In this document: positions 45,566-55,095 of the stretch, in pieces
How the letters are laid out: the number at the start of each line of letters is the position of its first letter
Numbering within the stretch: the first letter of the stretch is position 1
Assembly: GCF_018918265.1 (NCBI RefSeq)
Contig: NZ_JAHLQC010000007.1
Location: 1 to 64,000 of the forward strand
Direction: 5' to 3'
Length of the DNA: 64,000 bases
Source of the DNA: Falcatimonas sp. MSJ-15
GTDB taxonomy: Bacteria > Bacillota > Clostridia > Lachnospirales > Lachnospiraceae
Position numbers and translations under genes: made by a program
Notes under the pieces: generated by a model
Seen by the model: the letters and a program-made list of their open reading frames with translations, nothing else
What the model was told of the DNA's origin: nothing
The model's database searches: none

Positions 45566-47290
45566 ATGACATTATATGAAATAGTGAAAAAAGCAGCATC
45601 TAAAGTACCAAAAGATGTTGCGTATGAGTACTTTGATTATGAGAGAACTTATGAAGATTTCATAGAAGATATAGATAAGATGGCTTATGCGCTTAGTGTA
45701 TATGGGATAAGCAGAGCTGATAAAGTCGGAATATGTATGGTTAATTCGCCCAAGCTTCTTACACTTTTATATGCAGTTAATAAGATAGGAGCAGTAGCAG
45801 TTATGCTTAATCCTAAGTCAAAAGGTAAGGAACTGTATACTGAACTTACTATGACAGATTGTGCTATATTATTTTTTTCAGATGTAGCAATAAAGAATAT
45901 ATATGAATATGCAATACTTGCACAGCAGAATAAGATTATACCTGTTATAAAGATAGATACTAAAGAGAATCTTCCTATTATGTTCAAATTGGGAATTATG
46001 AAAAAATTATATCCTTTTGGTTGGGATAGCAGGATTATATCCTGTATAGGAAGAGAATACTATTATTCATATAAAGATTTTTTTGAAAAATATAACACTT
46101 TGGTTATAGAGAAAGCAGATAGCAGATATAACGTGCATAATGCATCTGCAAAACAGGACAATAATGTTAATGAGTATAATGATAAAGAGCCGGCGATAAT
46201 ATTATTCAGTGGTGGGACAACCGGAGAGATTAAAGCTATCGTACATTCATCAGATTCTTTTAATCAGTCGGCAAAGTATTGTCTTAAGACGGAAGAACCA
46301 TTACCGGATAAGATTACAATGCTTGCAATTTTACCTGCATTTCATATATTTGGGCTTAGTGTTGCGATACATCTTCCTTTTGTTGCTATGGGAAAAGTTA
46401 TTCTTATGCCATTTTTTCATGCAGATACATTGTGCAGACGCTTTATTAAGGAAGCACCATCATTCATGCCCGGTGTACCAACGGTATTTGAGCGAATGTT
46501 AAAAAATGATATTTTTAAGAAAGCAGCAATGAATCATACAATTAATGCAAAGTCATTCAGACATGGATTTGTCGGAGGAGATCATCTGACAGAAGAAGTA
46601 CGTAATGAATTTAATAATATTCTTAGAGAGAATGGCAGTGATGGATATATATCTATGGGATATGGAATGACGGAATGTTGTCCGATAGCTGTATGTGACA
46701 GAGATATTGATGAAGAGGCATGTATAGGTTATGCGTTTCCAGGTAATATAATTAAGATATGTACACCTGGTACAGATATAGAATTAGAAGATGGTGAAAA
46801 AGGCGAGATATGTGTTATATCTCCTGCAATGATGCTATATGCATATACAGAAAAAGGCAGAATAATAAAGCCATACGGTGAGAATGTTAAGATGCTTCAT
46901 ACAGAAGATATTGGTTATATAAGAGATGGCAGGATATATTTTGAATGTAGAATCAGACGAATAATAAAAGTATCAGGCCATACAATATTCGCAACGGCTG
47001 TTGAAAGCGTGATAGAGAGTAATGAGAATGTTGAAAAAGCGTATGTTGTGCCGGTACATCATTCAGTGAGAGGTCAGGGAGTCTTTGCTTATATTGTAGT
47101 AAAAAAATCAGAGAGCGAAGCAGAATATAGACATATTCGTGAAGATATAAGCCGAATGTGTAAAGAAGAATTGATTCCTTATGCAGTACCTGTTGGTTAT
47201 AGGTTCATAGAAGAGAAGGATGTTCCTAAGACTTCGCTTATGAAGATAGCATGGGGAGAATTAGAGAAGATGGCGGCATTGGAATATTAA
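45566..47290 (+). CDS. Acyl-CoA synthetase / AMP-dependent ligase
   Basis: About 574 aa. Adenylation motifs: phosphate loop LFSGGTTGEIKAIVHS, GYGMTECCPIAV, TEDIGYIRDGRIYFECRIRRIIKVSG and a C-terminal catalytic Lys in VPKTSLMKIAWGEL. It should activate a carboxylic acid as acyl-AMP, most likely for CoA transfer; the substrate is open. ATG 45566 is preferred because AAAAGGAG ends 8 nt upstream. The ThrE genes follow at 23 bp, perhaps in one operon. Confidence 0.88.
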   Translation: MTLYEIVKKAASKVPKDVAYEYFDYERTYEDFIEDIDKMAYALSVYGISRADKVGICMVNSPKLLTLLYAVNKIGAVAVMLNPKSKGKELYTELTMTDCAILFFSDVAIKNIYEYAILAQQNKIIPVIKIDTKENLPIMFKLGIMKKLYPFGWDSRIISCIGREYYYSYKDFFEKYNTLVIEKADSRYNVHNASAKQDNNVNEYNDKEPAIILFSGGTTGEIKAIVHSSDSFNQSAKYCLKTEEPLPDKITMLAILPAFHIFGLSVAIHLPFVAMGKVILMPFFHADTLCRRFIKEAPSFMPGVPTVFERMLKNDIFKKAAMNHTINAKSFRHGFVGGDHLTEEVRNEFNNILRENGSDGYISMGYGMTECCPIAVCDRDIDEEACIGYAFPGNIIKICTPGTDIELEDGEKGEICVISPAMMLYAYTEKGRIIKPYGENVKMLHTEDIGYIRDGRIYFECRIRRIIKVSGHTIFATAVESVIESNENVEKAYVVPVHHSVRGQGVFAYIVVKKSESEAEYRHIREDISRMCKEELIPYAVPVGYRFIEEKDVPKTSLMKIAWGELEKMAALEY

Positions 47291-47312
47291 TACAGATGGA
47301 GGAATTAAAGTA

Positions 47313-48092
47313 ATGGAGAATTATGAGTTATTATTAGAGGTAGCATCATTAGCCGGTGAAATAATGCTCAAAAATGGTGCAGAGACATATCGGGTTGAAG
47401 ATACCATTAATAGAATACTTAAGATGTCAAATCTGGAGACAGTAGCATCATTTGTAGTAACTACGGGAATTGTAGCATCACTTTCTGGTAAGGATGCTCC
47501 TACACTTACAGTCGTAAAGAGAGTTAATAGTCGTTCTAACCATCTTGCAAAAGTGTGTGATGTTAATGAGATATCAAGAAAATTCTGTAGTGGAATGATA
47601 ACGCTTGAAGAAGCGTATGCCAAGTTAAATGAGATTGATAAAAGAACACAGTATCCTGACTGGTTAAAGAATATATGTTATGTTGTGGTAGCAGTATTTT
47701 TTACAATTATGCTTGGAGGAAGGATGAATGATAGTATTATATCTTGTATGAATGGTATTATACTTGCCACTCTTTTGTATATTGGCGATAAGATAAAATC
47801 GACAGAATTTCTTATGGATGTATTTATATCAATGGTGGTTGCTATTATGACTATAATATATTCAAAGATATTACATATAGCGATTAACATAGATATAGTA
47901 ATCATCGGCTCGATTATGGCATTATTCCCTGGAGTAGCACTTACTAATGCAATAAGAGATACACTTTCAGGCGATTATGCTTCAGGTGGTGCCAGAATGC
48001 TTGAAGCAATAGTAAAAGCAATAGGAATAGGGCTTGGAGTAGGTGCAGGAATAGGATTTATGCAACTATGTATAGGAGGTGTATTATTATGA
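47313..48092 (+). CDS. Threonine/serine exporter ThrE, N-terminal (DUF1212) component
   Basis: The 259-aa protein begins with a soluble part, AGEIMLKNGAETYRVEDTINRIL, then about five transmembrane helices, ending GAGIGFMQLCIGG. It matches the N-terminal half of ThrE. Many Firmicutes encode the two halves as separate genes, as here. The stop overlaps the start of the next gene (ATGA). Confidence 0.88.
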   Translation: MENYELLLEVASLAGEIMLKNGAETYRVEDTINRILKMSNLETVASFVVTTGIVASLSGKDAPTLTVVKRVNSRSNHLAKVCDVNEISRKFCSGMITLEEAYAKLNEIDKRTQYPDWLKNICYVVVAVFFTIMLGGRMNDSIISCMNGIILATLLYIGDKIKSTEFLMDVFISMVVAIMTIIYSKILHIAINIDIVIIGSIMALFPGVALTNAIRDTLSGDYASGGARMLEAIVKAIGIGLGVGAGIGFMQLCIGGVLL

Positions 48093-48550
48093 TAAGCAAG
48101 GCATTGGCAGCATTTATGGCGGTACTTGCTTTTTGTGTTGTTATAGATGTTCCAAAGAGATATGTACCACAGGCTAGTTTTGTTGGAGGAATAGGCTGGT
48201 TTTTATATCTGTATACTTATAATCTATATGATAAAGTATGGGTAGCAACATTTGTATCGGGCTTTATAATAGCACTTATTTCACATATTTTTGCAAAAGT
48301 ATATAAAGCACCAGTAACTATATTCCTTATAGCAGGAATAATACCTATAGTACCGGGTGGACAGATGTATCGTTCAGTATATTATATACTAATGTCTAAT
48401 GCAGATAAGGCAGAATACTATATAAGAGAGAGTATACAGGTAGCAGGAGCTATGGCACTTGCAATATTTGTAACAGATTCTATATTTAAGTATATAAGAA
48501 TGAGTTTTAAAAAAGAAAAAAAATATAAAGTTCCAAAAAGTAGTAAATAA
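48089..48550 (+). CDS. Threonine/serine exporter ThrE, C-terminal (DUF3815) component
   Basis: About 153 aa with four or five transmembrane helices; key text FVGGIGWFLYLYTYN and IAGIIPIVPGGQMYRSVYYIL is typical of ThrE_2/DUF3815. ATG 48089 overlaps the upstream TGA and has AGGAGG 9 nt before it. It works with the preceding gene as one exporter. Confidence 0.88.
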   Translation: MISKALAAFMAVLAFCVVIDVPKRYVPQASFVGGIGWFLYLYTYNLYDKVWVATFVSGFIIALISHIFAKVYKAPVTIFLIAGIIPIVPGGQMYRSVYYILMSNADKAEYYIRESIQVAGAMALAIFVTDSIFKYIRMSFKKEKKYKVPKSSK

Positions 48551-48614
48551 TATGTGATAAATATTCGAAAAAATTTCCGAAGATGTAAAAAGCATATTTT
48601 GGAGGTAAATTCAG

Positions 48615-50054
48615 ATGAAAGAAATGCATAAGGTCAATATTATTATTACATGGGCATGCGTAGCAGTGCTTATAGTGACGACAATATTAAGCTATGGTAA
48701 CTTACCAAAGACATATTATGGTTTAGGAGTAATGCTTCTAACTGGAATAATAGTAACAATTCTATATTATTCGAAAGTTGATGAGTATAAAAAAGCACTT
48801 GGAATTGTATTAATTCCGTCATATGCAGTACTTATATATTCAGCAAGTGTCAATGGTAATACAGTAGCGTTTATGGCATCATATATAACGCTTGGAATGG
48901 CAGTTAGGTATTTTAACAAAAAACTTATTAAATGATATGCAATCCCATATATAATAACAGCTGTTATATGTGGAATAGTATATCCACCGATAATAGATGG
49001 AAGTCCTTATGATGCAATGTCCATTATATCCAAAATATCAATATATACAGCAACATGCATTCTTATGTATTCAGGAACAGCTTATGGTGAGAAGATGGTC
49101 AATAATGCAAAAGAGATGCTTAATATAGTCGAGAATAATAAAAATGTTGTAGTTGATATAGCTAAGAAACTTAATACTGATATAGTCGCATGTGCAGATG
49201 AAGTTGGAACAGTTAATGCACAAGCGGCAGCAGTAAAAGAATCAACAGGTCAGATGGAAGACGTTGTTGAAGAGACAAGTAAAGCGATAATACGTGTTAA
49301 TGATAAGATTGTTGCATCCACAGAGCAGATTAATAAGAACTATGAATATGCAGCGGACCTTGGAGCAAGATTTAAAGATGTTAATGTGGCAGTTGAAAAA
49401 GGCGATAACGAAGCTAAGATTATAGGAAAATCAATGGTGGATATGTCAGATACAGTAAGTGGGGCGAAGGAAGCTACACTTGGGCTTCTTGGCGAGATGG
49501 ATAAGATAACAGAGATTCTTGATGAGATTAATTCGATAGCATCCCAGACTAACCTATTATCACTTAATGCATCGATAGAAGCTGCAAGAGCAGGTGAACA
49601 TGGTAAGGGCTTTGCAGTAGTAGCAGATGAGATTAGAAGCCTTTCGGAAGAGAGCAAGGAAGCAGCTAATAATATTCATGGTATAATAAAATCATTAGCA
49701 GCAACAACCCAGTCTGTATCAGATAAGATAAATGAAGGAGCTAATGCAGCAACTAAAAGTGCTGAGAAAGTTGAGAATCTTCTTGAACTTCTTGGTGATA
49801 TAATGAATACAACAACACAAGCATCTGAGATTGTAGATGAAGAATTTAAGATAATTGAAGGCATAAAGCAGAAATATGATGAAATTCAGGACGAACTAGA
49901 AACAGTAGTTGCAACATCAGAAGAGAATTCAGCAATGATAGTTACGATTACAGAGAGTATTACATCCCAGACAGAAGCAGTATTCAGTCTTAATGATTCA
50001 ATAGGTAATCTTAAAAAAGCGTCAGAAGAACTTCATGAACATTTCAATGAATAA
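48615..50054 (+). pseudogene. Methyl-accepting chemotaxis protein interrupted by one in-frame TGA
   Basis: One frame runs 480 codons from ATG 48615 (GGAGG upstream) to TAA 50052-50054, broken only by TGA at 48933-48935 (codon 107). The first 106 residues hold about four transmembrane helices. Directly after the TGA the frame continues with YAIPYIITAVICGIVYPP and a further helix, then a full signalling domain with the conserved hairpin SQTNLLSLNASIEAARAGEHGKGFAVVADEIRSL. A separate restart at 49017 would lack four helices. It is either a recent nonsense mutation, read-through, or a sequencing error. Confidence 0.8.
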
Positions 50055-50103
50055 CGAGAAGAGTAAAGATATTAGCGAAGATTAGTCAGATATAGAGAAT
50101 AAG

Positions 50104-50152
50104 AAAATGCATTAAATGATAACATATAAGTTGTCTTTAATGCATTTTTTAT
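50104..50152 (+). terminator. Terminator of the chemoreceptor gene
   Basis: AAAATGCATTAAA pairs with TTTAATGCATTTT, followed by T-rich sequence. Confidence 0.8.
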
Positions 50153-50280
50153 ATATGCAATGAACTAAAAGAGGCATAAGCAGAAATTACCTTGATAATT
50201 ATAGAAGATGGATAGGAAAATTTAATGATAATTGGATAATTGGAAGTAATATAGATTTAGAGTGTCAAATGAAAGTTGAC

Positions 50281-50309
50281 TTGACAATATATAGCGTATA
50301 TGAAATAAT
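50281..50309 (+). promoter_or_regulatory. Promoter of the UvrD-type helicase gene
   Basis: TTGACA at 50281-50286, a 17-bp spacer and AATAAT at 50304-50309. A second TTGAC lies 5 bp upstream. The start codon is about 110 bp downstream; TATAAT at 50401-50406 is too close to the start to be a normal promoter. Confidence 0.55.
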
Positions 50310-50420
50310 TTTCAGATGTGGAATTAAGATAATGTCAGCAAATTATACCGAAAGAATACTAATAGAATATTAATAGGATAATAAGGATATATTTGCTGTA
50401 TATAATAAAAGGTGAATGAT

Positions 50421-52418
50421 ATGGAGATAAATCAAGGTCAGAAAAAAGCTATAGAACATTATAAAGGTCCAATGCTTGTCCTTGCCGGACCGGGTTCAGG
50501 TAAGACTTTTGTTATAACGAGAAGAACTCTTAATCTTATAGAGCATTATGGAGTTAATCCGGGGAATATTCTTGTGATAACATTTACAAAAGCAGCAGCT
50601 ATAGAGATGAAAGAGCGATTTATAAAACTTGCAGGTGGACCTATGCCAGTTACATTTGGTACATTTCATGCTATATATTTTAATATACTTAGATATGCAT
50701 ATAATTATAATGCGTCCAATATAGTAAGAGAAGAGCAGCGAATAGCGAATGTAAGAGAAACCGTTCAGAAACTCAATATGGATATAGAAGACGAAACAGA
50801 GTTTGTTAACGATGTGTTGAGCGAGATAGGCCGTGTTAAGAATGAAGGAATAGATATTAATAACTATTATTCGTCTAATTGTGCAGATGATACATTTAAG
50901 AAGATATATAACTCTTATGAAAATTATCTGATAAGTAATAATCTGTTGGATTTTGATGATATGCTTGTAATGTGCTATGAACTTTTAAAAGAGCGTAAAG
51001 ATATACTTGCAGCATGGCAGAACAAATATAAATATATACTTATTGATGAGTTTCAGGACATCAATAAGATACAATATGATGTGATAAAGATGATAGCGGC
51101 TCCCACAGATAATATATTCGCAGTTGGTGATGATGATCAGTCGATATATGGCTTTAGAGGCGCAAAACCTGAGATTATGCTTAATTTTGAAAAAGATTAT
51201 GATAATGCAAAGAGAGTTTTGCTAGATACTAATTATCGTTCAGTAGAGACTGTTGTTGAGTGTGCAAAGAGAGTTATTGGTCATAATAGAGTACGATTTG
51301 ATAAGAATATAATTGCAGGCAATACGAATCGAATTCCTGTTGATATTATGGAATTTGCCGATTCGAAGGAAGAGAATGAGTATATTCTGTCTAAGATAAA
51401 AGAATATAAGAAGAATGGACATAATTACAGTGATATGGCAGTTCTGTTCAGGACTAATATCGGACCACGGCTTCTTATACAGAAGTTTATGGAATATAAT
51501 ATTCCATTTAAGACGAGAGATTCGATACCTAATATATTTGAACACTTTATAGCTAAGAATATTATCTCATATATAAAAGTAGCACTTGGCGATACCAGCA
51601 GAGCACAGTTTTTACAGATTATGAATAAGCCAAAGAGATATATAAGCAGGGACAGTCTCCCTGATGTGGAAGTTAATTTTGATGAACTGTGCTATTATTA
51701 TAGAGATAAAGACTGGATGGTAGAGCGAATCAACAAACTGATATATGATCTTAGAATGTTAAGGAAGATGGCACCGTATGCAGCTATCAATTATATAAGA
51801 CATGCAATTGGATATGAAGATTATCTTAAAGAGTATGCAGAATATAGAAGAATGAAATATGAAGATCTTCTTGATACACTTGATGAGATAATGGAGACAG
51901 CAAGAGGGTTTGCTACATACGAAGAGTGGTTTGAACACATGGATGAGTATTCAAAAGAACTTATAGAACAAGTGAGAAAGCAGAGAGAGAATGTTGATGG
52001 TGTATCTCTTGCAACATTTCATTCGAGTAAAGGTCTTGAATATAGAGATGTATTCATAATAGATGCGAATGAAGGAATAACCCCACATAACAAAGCAGTT
52101 CTTGATGCTGATATCGAAGAAGAGAGAAGAATGTTCTATGTTGCAATAACAAGAGCTAAAGAGAATCTATGTGTAGCTTATGTTAATGAGAGATATAATA
52201 AGAAGCTTGTTCCGTCACGTTTTGTAGGAGAGATGAGTATTGGAGATAATGAACTTAAGGAAGGTACTCATATTGAACATGTAAAATATGGTGAAGGTAT
52301 AATTCGTAAAAAGGAAGATACTAAACTGTATATATTTTTTAAAAATTCAGGTAAGGAACTGGTTATGGATGCAGAGTTTCTTATTACCAATAGAATAATT
52401 AAGATTAAGGAGAATTAG
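50421..52418 (+). CDS. UvrD/PcrA-type superfamily 1 DNA helicase
   Basis: About 665 aa. Motifs: Walker A LAGPGSGKTFVITRR, TFTKAAA, FDDML, DEFQDIN, GDDDQSIYGFRGAKP, TNYRS, ATFHSSKGLEYR and VAITRAKENL. The C-terminus ends with a short beta domain (YGEGIIRKKEDTKLYIFF), as in PcrA/UvrD. It is shorter than typical PcrA (about 720-740), so it may be a second, non-essential homologue. ATG 50421 has AAAGGTGA upstream. tdk follows 4 bp after its stop. Confidence 0.9.
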   Translation: MEINQGQKKAIEHYKGPMLVLAGPGSGKTFVITRRTLNLIEHYGVNPGNILVITFTKAAAIEMKERFIKLAGGPMPVTFGTFHAIYFNILRYAYNYNASNIVREEQRIANVRETVQKLNMDIEDETEFVNDVLSEIGRVKNEGIDINNYYSSNCADDTFKKIYNSYENYLISNNLLDFDDMLVMCYELLKERKDILAAWQNKYKYILIDEFQDINKIQYDVIKMIAAPTDNIFAVGDDDQSIYGFRGAKPEIMLNFEKDYDNAKRVLLDTNYRSVETVVECAKRVIGHNRVRFDKNIIAGNTNRIPVDIMEFADSKEENEYILSKIKEYKKNGHNYSDMAVLFRTNIGPRLLIQKFMEYNIPFKTRDSIPNIFEHFIAKNIISYIKVALGDTSRAQFLQIMNKPKRYISRDSLPDVEVNFDELCYYYRDKDWMVERINKLIYDLRMLRKMAPYAAINYIRHAIGYEDYLKEYAEYRRMKYEDLLDTLDEIMETARGFATYEEWFEHMDEYSKELIEQVRKQRENVDGVSLATFHSSKGLEYRDVFIIDANEGITPHNKAVLDADIEEERRMFYVAITRAKENLCVAYVNERYNKKLVPSRFVGEMSIGDNELKEGTHIEHVKYGEGIIRKKEDTKLYIFFKNSGKELVMDAEFLITNRIIKIKEN

Positions 52419-52422
52419 AGGT

Positions 52423-52995
52423 ATGGCTAAACTATATTTTAGATATGGTGCAATGGGAAGTTCTAAGACTGCTAATGCACTTATGGTTGACTATAATTAT
52501 AAAGAGAGAGGTAAGACAAGCTGTCTTGTAAAACCTAAGATAGATTCTCGTGATGGCGATAAGATTGTGCGTTCAAGAATCGGACTTGAAAGCGAATGTG
52601 AATATCTTGAAGAATTAGTAAGATTAAGTGATGATGAACTTAAAAAATATGATTGTATAATTGTAGATGAAGCTCAGTTTGCAACCAGATCACAGGTTGA
52701 ATTCATGGTTCATATTGTAGATGATCTTGGAATTCCGGTAATATGTTACGGATTAAGAGCAGATTTTCAAAATGAACTTTTTGAGGGGAGCAAATGGCTT
52801 CTTGCATGGGCAGATAAGATTGAAGAGATTAAGACGGTATGCTGGTGTGGAAGTGGTGCAAGATGCAATGCGAGAGTTAATGAAAAAGGTGAGATAGTAA
52901 GAGTCGGTGAGCAGGTTGTACTTGGCGCTAATGACAAATATATATCACTTTGTAGAAAACACTTCAATCTTGGAATGGTAAAACCCGAAGATTAA
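52423..52995 (+). CDS. tdk: Thymidine kinase
   Basis: The 190-aa length is typical. Walker A is the short YGAMGSSKTANAL; Walker B is CIIVDEAQFAT; the lasso has FRNELFEGS-like text (FQNELFEGSKWLL); the zinc site is CWCG, C and CRKHF. It phosphorylates thymidine in the salvage pathway. The start has AGAGGT and lies 4 bp after the helicase stop. Confidence 0.95.
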   Translation: MAKLYFRYGAMGSSKTANALMVDYNYKERGKTSCLVKPKIDSRDGDKIVRSRIGLESECEYLEELVRLSDDELKKYDCIIVDEAQFATRSQVEFMVHIVDDLGIPVICYGLRADFQNELFEGSKWLLAWADKIEEIKTVCWCGSGARCNARVNEKGEIVRVGEQVVLGANDKYISLCRKHFNLGMVKPED

Positions 52996-52997
52996 TA

Positions 52998-53060
52998 TAG
53001 CCCCTAGAATACATATAAGTTAAGATTAGCTATATATGTATTCTGGGGGCTATTGTTTTT
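52998..53060. terminator. Bidirectional terminator between tdk and the DUF1292 gene
   Basis: TAGCCCC-AGAATACATATA pairs with TATATGTATTCT-GGGGCTA, then TTGTTTTT. Confidence 0.88.
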
Positions 53061-53078
53061 ATGATTGCGAATTATAGA

Positions 53079-53399
53079 TTATTCTTCATCGTCAGCATCA
53101 ACTAATTCATCAAATTCCTGAGAATCAAGGAATTCATCAAAAGCATCAGATACGATATCATATTCTTCATCGCTTTCAATATTATCAAGAACTGGTTCAC
53201 CATTATCAGTTTCACTATAACGATATAAGAATACTTCACCTTCATCAGCTTCTTCACCTTCTAAAGGAAGTAATGCTATATAATCATTGTCACCTGCTTC
53301 AAAGATTGTGATAACTGCACATTCAAGTTCTTCGCCATTATCAAGACTAAGTGTTACAGTGAATTCACCATCATTTTCATTTTCAAATTCTTTTGACAT
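53079..53399 (-). CDS. DUF1292 (YrzB-like) acidic protein
   Basis: The 106-aa protein is highly acidic and matches DUF1292: DGEFTVTLSLDNGEELECAVITIFEAGDNDYIALLP and EVFLYRYSE. Function is unknown; family members often lie near Holliday junction or tRNA-modifying genes in other Firmicutes, but not here. An inverted repeat GTGATTA/TAATCAC (53429-53448) lies in its upstream region. Confidence 0.85.
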   Translation of the reverse strand: MSKEFENENDGEFTVTLSLDNGEELECAVITIFEAGDNDYIALLPLEGEEADEGEVFLYRYSETDNGEPVLDNIESDEEYDIVSDAFDEFLDSQEFDELVDADDEE

Positions 53400-53545
53400 T
53401 ATATACCTCTTTTCATAGACTATATTGTGTGATTAACCACATAATCACTCTAACAGAAATAAATATAAAAATCAAGGAAATAAAGTATAAAGAAAAGCTG
53501 AAATAAAAACGATATAAAAAACGATCAAAAACAATGAAAAAATGG

Positions 53546-53573
53546 TTGACTTGTGGGAAAAATATTATAAAAT
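53546..53573 (+). promoter_or_regulatory. Promoter of the Arg/Asn-rich protein
   Basis: TTGACT at 53546-53551, a 16-bp spacer and TAAAAT at 53568-53573, about 50 bp before the start at 53626. Confidence 0.65.
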
Positions 53574-53625
53574 AGAACATAGGTCGTAAGTACCATTTAT
53601 ACTATATTTGGAAGGAGAAGCTTTC

Positions 53626-54201
53626 GTGGTTACAAGTAATGCAGGTGAAAACCGCAGCAAAGAATTTAAATCAAACAACAGAAATAACACAGAACGTTAT
53701 CAAAATCAAAAGGATAACAGACCAAGGAAAAATTCAGGGAAAGGAAATAATGGTGCAGGCTACGAAGCTAGAGACGCAAAGCCACACTTTAAAGGTCAAA
53801 AAGATAGCAACGGTAATGGCGGATTTAAGAGAGATAATAACCGTGATAACAACCGTGACAATGCAAACAGAGACCGTAATAACAGAGATGGTGGCGGATT
53901 TAAAAACCGTAACTTTGTTCCAAGAGACAAGGATAAGGATTTAGACAGAGAGATGCGTCAGTCCGAGAGAAGAAACCAGTCTTCAAAAGAGAGTAAAGTC
54001 AAGGAACAGCAGCCAGACAAGATGGAGATTGTAAAACGCCTTGAGAGAGAGAAGAAAGCTGTTATGCGTAAAGAGAATGACAATCGAAAAGCAAAGACAG
54101 CCAAGCCTCAGATGAAGCCAAAAAGAGCTAACAATATCGATTGGACCAGAGAATATGAGAATGATTCATATGATGATGATGAATTCGATATGTATTATTA
54201 A
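53626..54201 (+). CDS. Disordered Arg/Asn/Gly-rich basic protein
   Basis: About 191 aa. It is low-complexity, with RDNNRDNNRDNANRDRNNRDGGG near residues 70-95, a charged helical stretch (about 125-165, KMEIVKRLEREKKAVMRK), and an acidic tail YENDSYDDDEFDMYY. GTG 53626 is preferred because AAGGAGAAGC lies 8-9 nt upstream. It may bind RNA, as similar RG/RD-rich tails do. No known domain. The terminator follows at 54271. Confidence 0.6.
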   Translation: MVTSNAGENRSKEFKSNNRNNTERYQNQKDNRPRKNSGKGNNGAGYEARDAKPHFKGQKDSNGNGGFKRDNNRDNNRDNANRDRNNRDGGGFKNRNFVPRDKDKDLDREMRQSERRNQSSKESKVKEQQPDKMEIVKRLEREKKAVMRKENDNRKAKTAKPQMKPKRANNIDWTREYENDSYDDDEFDMYY

Positions 54202-54270
54202 GATATAGAGATGTTTAACAGAATATTTTTTATAAGAAAGATATTGTAATTGTTTTAACGAATGACATAT

Positions 54271-54306
54271 AAAGCCTCATTTATTGAATGATAGATGAGG
54301 CTTTTG
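54271..54306 (+). terminator. Terminator of the Arg/Asn-rich gene
   Basis: AAAGCCTCAT pairs with ATGAGGCTTT around a 14-nt loop, then TTGTTG. Confidence 0.85.
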
Positions 54307-54360
54307 TTGATACATTCTTAATACAGACAGGATTATTAATCAGTATATAGAAAAAAATAC

Positions 54361-54389
54361 TTGTGTTTTTTTAACATATATTGTAAAAT
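54361..54389 (+). promoter_or_regulatory. Promoter of a short transcript before lrp
   Basis: TTGTGT at 54361-54366, a 17-bp spacer and TAAAAT at 54384-54389. The next coding start is the Lrp gene, but a terminator intervenes at 54477-54517. Confidence 0.5.
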
Positions 54390-54395
54390 AATTTT

Positions 54396-54517
54396 TGAAA
54401 GTTAATTTTCTTTAAAATAACAGCTTCAGAGTTAATATAATTAAGCTGAGAAGTAAAGAAGTAGAAGATGTCGAAGAAGACAATTTTTGTAGTAATACAA
54501 AGGTTGTCTTTTTTTTA
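54396..54517 (+). ncRNA. Candidate small RNA or leader upstream of lrp
   Basis: A predicted promoter (54361-54389) and a strong hairpin (AAGACAA-TTTGT / ACAAA-TTGTCTT, then T8) bracket about 120 nt with no recognisable gene. An internal CAGCTT/AAGCTG stem lies at 54421-54447. It could be an independent sRNA or an attenuator for the regulator gene. Confidence 0.4.
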
Positions 54518-54530
54518 CGCAAACAGTATC

Positions 54531-54552
54531 ATATTAGATAAGTATCTAATAT
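54531..54552 (+). promoter_or_regulatory. Palindrome before lrp, possible autoregulatory site
   Basis: ATATTAGATA-AG-TATCTAATAT is a perfect inverted repeat with 10-bp arms, 21 bp before the Lrp start codon. Lrp/AsnC proteins often bind AT-rich palindromes at their own promoters. Confidence 0.5.
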
Positions 54553-54573
54553 ATAAGGAAAAGAGGAATATAT

Positions 54574-55035
54574 ATGGATAAAATTGATAAAAAATTAGTA
54601 ATACTATTACAGCAGAATGCAAGAATGCCTTTAAAAGCATTGGCAGAACAGGTATTTTTGTCATCGCCGGCAGTATCAGCAAGACTTGAGAGACTTGAAA
54701 AAGAGAATATAATAGTTGGATATGAAGCTAAGGTTAATCCATTGAAGTTAGGTTATCATATAACAGCATTTATTAATCTTGAGATAGTGCCTGCACAGAA
54801 ACCGGAATTCTATCCTTTTGTAAGAGATTGTCATAATGTAATAGAATGTAACTGTGTAACAGGTGATTATTCAATGCTATTAAAAGTAGCATTTGCAAGT
54901 ACTATAGACCTTGATACATTCATAGGTCAGCTTCAGAAATTTGGAAGAACAAGTACACAGATAGTATTCTCAACACCGGTTGAGACAAGAGGAATAGACG
55001 TTAATAAAGATGTTATTTCAATGGATGAGATGTAG
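54574..55035 (+). CDS. Lrp/AsnC-family transcriptional regulator
   Basis: The 153-aa protein has the N-terminal Lrp helix-turn-helix, LLQQNARMPLKALAEQVFLSSPAVSARLERLEKENII, and the C-terminal RAM/AsnC ligand domain with ECNCVTGDYSMLLKVAF. The ligand, probably an amino acid, is unknown. It stands alone, with a palindrome upstream. The start is preceded by AAAGAGGAA. Confidence 0.9.
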   Translation: MDKIDKKLVILLQQNARMPLKALAEQVFLSSPAVSARLERLEKENIIVGYEAKVNPLKLGYHITAFINLEIVPAQKPEFYPFVRDCHNVIECNCVTGDYSMLLKVAFASTIDLDTFIGQLQKFGRTSTQIVFSTPVETRGIDVNKDVISMDEM

Positions 55036-55095
55036 CAAAAATAAGGGGAATGTAGTATAATACAGTTATGATAGACAGAGAGGAAGGTATTGCGT

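Noticed and set aside
48936-50054. Independent soluble chemoreceptor starting at 49017
   Set aside because: The frame continues the upstream gene exactly, there is no RBS before 49017, and coding-like transmembrane sequence lies between the TGA and that ATG.
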